From: Halorussus vallis
GTDB taxonomy: Archaea; Halobacteriota; Halobacteria; Halobacteriales; Haladaptataceae
Direction: 5' to 3'
NCBI RefSeq assembly: GCF_024138165.1
Contig: NZ_CP100000.1
Coordinates: 62,001 to 126,000 of the forward strand
DNA length: 64,000 nucleotides
This document shows positions 59,749 to 64,000 of this stretch, one piece after another; the first letter of the stretch is position 1, and each line of letters opens with the position of its first letter. Below the pieces are notes generated by a model. It ran no database searches and had not been told where the DNA came from. It was given only the letters and a program-made list of their open reading frames with translations. The translations under genes and the position numbers were made by a program.

Positions 59749-59798
59749 CGAACGAAACGATTCACCGCCGACGGAGGTACGGGCGATGGCGCAAGTAA
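59745..59798 (+). CDS. Possible 17-residue basic peptide bridging permease and ATPase genes
   Basis: ATG at 59745 overlaps the permease stop by 4 bp (ATGA). The frame encodes MTNETIHRRRRYGRWRK and ends at 59798, inside the ATPase gene that starts at 59786. This double overlap would let ribosomes pass from the permease to the ATPase. Whether the peptide itself is made or useful is unknown. Confidence 0.3.
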   Translation: MTNETIHRRRRYGRWRK

Positions 59799-60922
59799 GG
59801 CTCGACGATCTGGTCAAGGAGTTCGAGGACGTGGTCGCGGTCGACCACGTCTCGCTCGACATCCCCGACGAGAGCTTCACGGTGCTGGTCGGACCGTCGG
59901 GCTGTGGCAAGACCACCACCCTGCGACTGGTGGCGGGGCTCGAACGCGCGACCGACGGCACCATCTCGATCGGCGACGAGGTGGTCAACGACCGGCGGGC
60001 GTACGAGCGCAACATCGCGATGGTGTTCCAGAACTATGCACTGTACCCCCACAAGACGGTCGAGGAGAACATGCGCTTCGGCCTCGAACAGCAAGGCACC
60101 GACGAGGACGTCATCGAGGAGCGGGTGGCCGACGCGGCCGAACTCCTCCAGATAGAGGAGTTGCTCGACCGGCGACCCTCGGAACTCTCGGGCGGTCAAC
60201 AACAGCGGGTCGCGCTCGGCCGCGCCATCGTCCGGGACCCCGACGTGTTCCTGATGGACGAACCGCTGAGCAATCTGGACGCCAAACTTCGTGTCCAGAT
60301 GCGCGCCGAACTCAACAAACTCCACGACGAACTCGACACTACGACGGTGTACGTCACGCACGACCAGATCGAGGCGATGACGCTGGCCGACCAGATCGCG
60401 GTGATGGACGCCGGGGAGATACAGCAGGTCGGCCCGCCCACGTTCGTCTACGCGAATCCCCGGAACATGTTCGTCGCCGACTTCCTCGGCAGTCCCTCGA
60501 TGAACTTCCTCGAAGGCAAGTTGCGGCGAGGCGAATCCGGCCTCGTCATCGACTACGGCACCTTCGAACACGACGTCCCGGAGGCCCACCGCTCGGCGGT
60601 CGAGGGTCACATCGGCGAGTCGCTCACCCTCGGCGTCCGGCCCGAGAACGTCTCGGTCGCACGGACGGGGTATCCCGCGACCGTCGAGGTGGTCGAACCC
60701 CAGGGCGAGAAGACCGTCCTCGAACTCACGCTGGGCGAGGACCGCTCGCTGAACGCCTCGGTCGAACCTGACGTGGACGTGAGCGTCGGCGAGGAGATCG
60801 GCGTGGAGTTCGACCGGTCGAAGCTCCACTACTTCGACCCGGACACCGGCGAGTCGCTGACGTTCTCCGAACGGGCGGTCGACACGACCGACGCGACCGA
60901 CCCGATGGCGACCGAGCGATGA
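59786..60922 (+). CDS. ugpC: ABC sugar transporter ATP-binding protein (UgpC/MalK-type)
   Basis: A 378-residue ATPase. Walker A GPSGCGKTTT, signature LSGGQQQRVALG, Walker B DVFLMDEPLSNLDAKLR and switch VTHDQIEAMTLADQ are complete. The C-terminal TOBE/regulatory domain (from about 240) contains GVRPENVSVA. It energises both permeases. A 4-bp overlap joins it to the small membrane gene downstream. Confidence 0.94.
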   Translation: MAQVRLDDLVKEFEDVVAVDHVSLDIPDESFTVLVGPSGCGKTTTLRLVAGLERATDGTISIGDEVVNDRRAYERNIAMVFQNYALYPHKTVEENMRFGLEQQGTDEDVIEERVADAAELLQIEELLDRRPSELSGGQQQRVALGRAIVRDPDVFLMDEPLSNLDAKLRVQMRAELNKLHDELDTTTVYVTHDQIEAMTLADQIAVMDAGEIQQVGPPTFVYANPRNMFVADFLGSPSMNFLEGKLRRGESGLVIDYGTFEHDVPEAHRSAVEGHIGESLTLGVRPENVSVARTGYPATVEVVEPQGEKTVLELTLGEDRSLNASVEPDVDVSVGEEIGVEFDRSKLHYFDPDTGESLTFSERAVDTTDATDPMATER

Positions 60923-61098
60923 GGACGAGCGCGTTCGTCCGGCGACTCCGAACCGGCGCGTCGCCGCTGCTGGTCCTGGCGGTCGCGCTCGCTGCGGTCG
61001 CCGCGTACGGCTACCTCCGGGGCGCGTACGCCATCGCCATCCCGGTCGGCGTCGGCGCGATACTGGCGAGCCTATTCGTCCTGCTGACCCGCGAGTGA
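60919..61098 (+). CDS. 59-residue two-TM protein coupled to sugar ABC operon
   Basis: Starts MRTSAFVRRLRTG; ATG overlaps the ATPase stop (ATGA). Two hydrophobic helices (about 15-32 and 37-56) are separated by GYLRGAY, ending LLTRE. It is too short for most gene finders but the reading frame and coupling are clear. Probably a small accessory subunit of the transporter or its membrane neighbour. No homologue known to me. Confidence 0.65.
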   Translation: MRTSAFVRRLRTGASPLLVLAVALAAVAAYGYLRGAYAIAIPVGVGAILASLFVLLTRE

Positions 61099-61189
61099 CG
61101 CGGTTTCGACTCCGGCCCGACCCCGGCGGCGCGCCGCCGGGGTCGGGCCACCGCAAGGATTGACCCGCTGGAAGCCGAACCTTCGGTCG

Positions 61190-61720
61190 ATGCCGACGTA
61201 CCAGCGCGAGACGCGAGTCCGCGCGCCGCTCGACGACGTGGTGGCGTTCCACGCCCGAATCGAGGGCCTAGAGGCGGTCACGCCCGCGTGGCTGAACCTG
61301 CGCGTCGAGGCGGTGCGCGGTCCCGCGGGGGAAGCCGACCCCGAAACGTTGGAGGTCGGAGCCGAAGTTCGACTCTCCCTCCGACCGTTCGGCGTCGGTC
61401 CCCGCCAACGGTGGGTGTCGCGAATCACCCGCCGCGAGGAGGGCGACGGGTCGGCCGTCCTGGAGGACGCGATGGTCGACGGTCCGTTTCCGACGTGGCG
61501 ACATTCCCACCAGTTCTACGCCGTCTCCACCGACGAAACCGTCGTCAGAGACCGCGTGGAGTACGAACTCCCGGTGGTCGGCGGGTCACTCGGACCGCTC
61601 GGGTGGCTCGGCTTCGAACCGATGTTCCGCGAGCGCCACCGCCGGACGAGGCGAATCCTGGAGGGCGACGAGCGGGACGCCGCCGGTGGCTCACGCGCCG
61701 ACTATCAGCGGTCCGAGTAA
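61190..61720 (+). CDS. SRPBCC-fold protein (START/cyclase superfamily)
   Basis: A 176-residue soluble protein starting MPTYQRETRVRAPLDDVVAFHA, the typical first strand and helix of the SRPBCC fold. GPFPTWRHSHQFYAV and RDRVEYELPVVGGSLG follow in order. Such proteins bind hydrophobic ligands in a deep cavity. Its last 30 bp overlap the 3' end of the convergent permease gene, so the two transcripts are antisense there. Ligand unknown. Confidence 0.85.
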   Translation: MPTYQRETRVRAPLDDVVAFHARIEGLEAVTPAWLNLRVEAVRGPAGEADPETLEVGAEVRLSLRPFGVGPRQRWVSRITRREEGDGSAVLEDAMVDGPFPTWRHSHQFYAVSTDETVVRDRVEYELPVVGGSLGPLGWLGFEPMFRERHRRTRRILEGDERDAAGGSRADYQRSE

Positions 61721-62932
61721 CACCCCCATCAGGTGGACGCGGCGCGCGCCGAACTGCGCGGGGACGAGGCCGACCAGCGCCGCGACGCCGAAGACGGCGA
61801 CGCCGACGACCCCGGCGAACAGCCAGCTTACTCCGACCAACAGACAGAGGACGCCGACCGACAGCCGTCGGTTGTCCAGCGCCCCGACGGTCCGGAGGTA
61901 GCGGTCGCCGACGCCGACCACGAGCAGGAACCCCGCCACGCCGGCGAGCGCGGTGCTGGCGAGCAACAGCGGGAGGGCCACGGGTGCGCCCGCTTCCTGC
62001 AATGCGACCATCACGCCGGTCCGGGGCGTTCCCAGCGTCGCGAGCGCGAACAGCGCGAAGACGGTGTTGGCGGTGTTGACGCCGCTCGTCGCGACGACGA
62101 AGCCCCGCGTGTCGGTGTCGCTCGGCACGAGGACGAGCGCGAGTACCGCCGCGATGGCGCCCGAGACGCCCGGCAGGTAGCCCACGACCGCTCCGGCGAG
62201 CGCGCCGGCGAAGGCGGTAACCGCGACGGTGCGGGGGTGCGACGCTATCGTCGGGTCGTCCTGGCGCGGAACGCCCGCACCGCCGAGCGCTTCGATGAGA
62301 ACGGGCGCGCCGAACAGGCCGGCGAACAGCGGGGTGAGCATCCCGCCCGCGTCGAGCGGCGCGACCGGGGTCAGGTCCAGCGTCGCGTGGCCGAGCGCTG
62401 CGCTTCCCAGGAATCCGGCCGCGCCACCGAGGGCGCTCCGGCACGTCCCCTCCGTGAGCAGGAGGAAAGCCACCACGCCGCCGAGGACGAGCGGGAGGTG
62501 GGCGCGCAGGACGGGGTAGGCGGTCGTCATCGCGCGGGTAACCGGCACCGCCAGCGGGACGGCGAAACAGACCGCGAGTCCGCTTCCGAGCGCCGAGAGT
62601 CGAACCGCCTCCCGGCCGCGCCCGGCGAGGACGAGTCGGTGGCCGGGGAGCGCGGCCGCGGCCATCGCCGGGTCGGGGACGCCGAGCGCGAGCGACGGCA
62701 CCACGTCCAGAAACGAGTGGACGACGCCAGCGGCGAGCATCGCCGCGCCGACGAACCGGGGCGGGCCGGGCACCGCGGGTGCGGCGGCCGCCAGCAGCAA
62801 CGCCAGGTTGTTGACGTGGAGGCCGGGGGTGAGTCCGCTGAGCGCGCCGAGGGCCACGCCGCCGAGGACGAACGCGAGCGCCGTCGCTGACGCCGCGGGT
62901 TCGAACGCGACTCGCACACCGAGCGCCTCCAT
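61691..62932 (-). CDS. TctA-like membrane transporter (DUF112), orphan
   Basis: A 413-residue protein with about eleven helices. GVALGALSGLTPGLHVNNLALLL is the start of TctA family proteins (tripartite tricarboxylate transporter large subunit), and GALAGAVVGYLPGVSGAIAAVLAL is its internal repeat. TctB and TctC partners are absent, as is usual for archaeal TctA homologues. Substrate unknown. Starts MEALGVRVAF at 62932, divergent from the histidine kinase. Confidence 0.85.
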   Translation of the reverse strand: MEALGVRVAFEPAASATALAFVLGGVALGALSGLTPGLHVNNLALLLAAAAPAVPGPPRFVGAAMLAAGVVHSFLDVVPSLALGVPDPAMAAAALPGHRLVLAGRGREAVRLSALGSGLAVCFAVPLAVPVTRAMTTAYPVLRAHLPLVLGGVVAFLLLTEGTCRSALGGAAGFLGSAALGHATLDLTPVAPLDAGGMLTPLFAGLFGAPVLIEALGGAGVPRQDDPTIASHPRTVAVTAFAGALAGAVVGYLPGVSGAIAAVLALVLVPSDTDTRGFVVATSGVNTANTVFALFALATLGTPRTGVMVALQEAGAPVALPLLLASTALAGVAGFLLVVGVGDRYLRTVGALDNRRLSVGVLCLLVGVSWLFAGVVGVAVFGVAALVGLVPAQFGARRVHLMGVLLGPLIVGA

Positions 62933-63063
62933 CGACCCGGTTTGGTCCCGGTTTCGGACTTAAACGTTCGGCACGAGTCGTCGGTCTGCGGACCGCGATG
63001 CTGTCGCAGCCGGCGACCGGCGACCGCCCGCGCCGACCGTGCGGCGTGGTGGCAATCCGAATC

Positions 63064-63070
63064 GTATACT
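63064..63070 (+). promoter_or_regulatory. TATA-like box of histidine kinase gene
   Basis: GTATACT, 26-32 bp before the ATG at 63096, consistent with a leaderless start. Confidence 0.45.
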
Positions 63071-63095
63071 ACTTTCGAGCACGTCGGCTCTCGAT

Positions 63096-64000
63096 ATGGT
63101 TCGGTGGTCGCGTCCGCTCCCCACGAACGGAGGGGCACGCGCGATACTCGCGCTCGGCGGGGCGCTCTTGGCGTCCGCGGTCGGACGGGCGGCGTTCGCC
63201 GTCGCCGCCGGCCGGTCCCCCATCGGCGTGCTGATCAACTTCGTCCTCGTCGCCGTGCCGGGTGCGGCGATACTGTACGGCGGTTACAGACTCCCCCGGT
63301 CCGGACTCGACCCCGACGTCTACCCCCGAATCGTCGGCTGGTGTTTCGGCGGGTTCGCGTCGCTGCTGGCGGTCGTCGGACTGCTCGTCGCCCATCCCGA
63401 CGTGGACGTCAGCCAACTGTTCTGGTCGGCCACGCTCGCGTCGGCCATCGGCGCGCTCGGCGGCCTCGCCATCGGGACGAACGAGGCGAGGGCCGTCAGC
63501 CGCGCACGGGAGGCCGAACGCCACGAGCGGAAACTCCAGCGCCAGAACGAACGCCTCGAATCGTTCGCCGGCATGCTCGCCCACGAACTCCGGAATCCGC
63601 TCTCCATCGCCCAGATATACCTCCAGTTCGCCGCCGACGGCGACGAGGAGGCGGCCGAGGAGGTCGAGACCGCGCTCTCGCGCATCGAGGAGATGATCGA
63701 CGTCCTGCTCATCACCGCCCGGAACGCAGACGCCCACGTCGAACGGGAGGCGAGCGCCCTCGCCGACATCGCCGCCGAGGCGTGGGACGAGGTCGCCCCC
63801 GAGTCGGCGACCCTCGTCGTCGAGTCGAAGCCGGTGGTCCACACCGACCCGGTCCACCTCCGGCACCTGCTGGAGAACGTCTTCCGGAACGCCGTGGAGC
63901 ACGGCGGTTCCGGCGTGACAGTCAGAATCGGTCGCCTGCCGACCGGGTTCTACGTGGCCGACGACGGGCAGGGGATTCCGGCCGACCAGCGCGGTCGGGT
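63096..64000 (+). CDS. Membrane histidine kinase, 3' end outside window
   Basis: At least 301 residues, open to the window end. Four hydrophobic segments (about 14-35, 40-60, 80-100, 110-128) form a sensor-like membrane part. A short coiled coil (SRAREAERHERKLQRQNERLE) leads to the H-box LAHELRNPLS with the phospho-accepting histidine. The N-box LLENVFRNAVEHGG and G1 box VADDGQGIP follow. The C-terminus of the ATPase domain is missing. The stimulus and partner regulator are unknown. Confidence 0.9.
   Translation, partial: MVRWSRPLPTNGGARAILALGGALLASAVGRAAFAVAAGRSPIGVLINFVLVAVPGAAILYGGYRLPRSGLDPDVYPRIVGWCFGGFASLLAVVGLLVAHPDVDVSQLFWSATLASAIGALGGLAIGTNEARAVSRAREAERHERKLQRQNERLESFAGMLAHELRNPLSIAQIYLQFAADGDEEAAEEVETALSRIEEMIDVLLITARNADAHVEREASALADIAAEAWDEVAPESATLVVESKPVVHTDPVHLRHLLENVFRNAVEHGGSGVTVRIGRLPTGFYVADDGQGIPADQRGR

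Overview
The window is high-GC DNA from a halophilic archaeon of class Halobacteria. The evidence is acidic proteins throughout, gene families typical of the class (bacterio-opsin-activator regulator, halocyanin, phosphomevalonate decarboxylase, ctaA-ctaB fusion, archaeal-type ribosomal and RNA polymerase genes), many leaderless starts with a TATA box about 25 nt upstream, and Tat signal peptides. The genus cannot be fixed from the sequence alone. DUF numbers quoted below are from memory and were not checked.

Layout. 1-9.6 kb: end of an ABC-2 permease, glutamate dehydrogenase, a zinc-ribbon miniprotein, a large Bat-type sensor-regulator, several small membrane proteins and a type II NADH dehydrogenase. 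9.6-12.4 kb: phosphomevalonate decarboxylase and endonuclease III separated by a palindromic non-coding repeat. 11.9-17.6 kb: respiratory bc1/b6f-like cluster (accessory membrane proteins, halocyanin, Rieske protein, split cytochrome b). 17.6-22.9 kb: a nested inverted-repeat element, a pentapeptide-repeat potassium channel, a SnoaL-like protein, a degenerate NAD-kinase homologue, a second copy of the palindromic repeat and an M28 peptidase. 23-33.2 kb: orphan E1-alpha dehydrogenase, terminal-oxidase subunits II and III, haem O synthase, an ABC exporter and a DUF420 (CtaM-like) protein. No oxidase subunit I gene is present. 33.5-39.7 kb: small subunit of methylmalonyl-CoA mutase with MeaB, an ABC-2 exporter, and a MATE efflux pump coupled to a TetR repressor.

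39.9-46.1 kb is the translation/transcription block on the minus strand: tRNA-Ser, S13, S4, S11, RpoD, tRNA-Leu, L18e, L13, S9, RpoN, RpoK, enolase, S2. Most neighbours overlap by a few bases. 46.3-49.7 kb: two tandem paralogous small proteins with duplicated promoters, MoaA, and an Mrp/ApbC iron-sulfur carrier. 49.7-50.9 kb is an AT-rich island with one unknown polytopic membrane protein. 50.9-56.4 kb: pyruvate:ferredoxin oxidoreductase, a Gly/Glu-repeat Tat lipoprotein, an Lrp regulator with an adjacent regulator-like pseudogene, and an aminotransferase. 56.6-61.1 kb: a complete sugar-type ABC importer plus a coupled 59-residue membrane protein. 61.2-64 kb: SRPBCC protein, an orphan TctA-like permease and the start of a histidine kinase that runs off the window.

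Recurrent features are strong GC-rich hairpins in gaps at the ends of transcription units and short palindromes in promoters. No rRNA, CRISPR array or intact insertion sequence was seen. The least explained items are the two palindromic repeats, the nested 104-bp inverted repeat at 17.7 kb, the AT-rich island, the duplicated small-protein pair, and the NAD-kinase homologue that lacks its catalytic motif.
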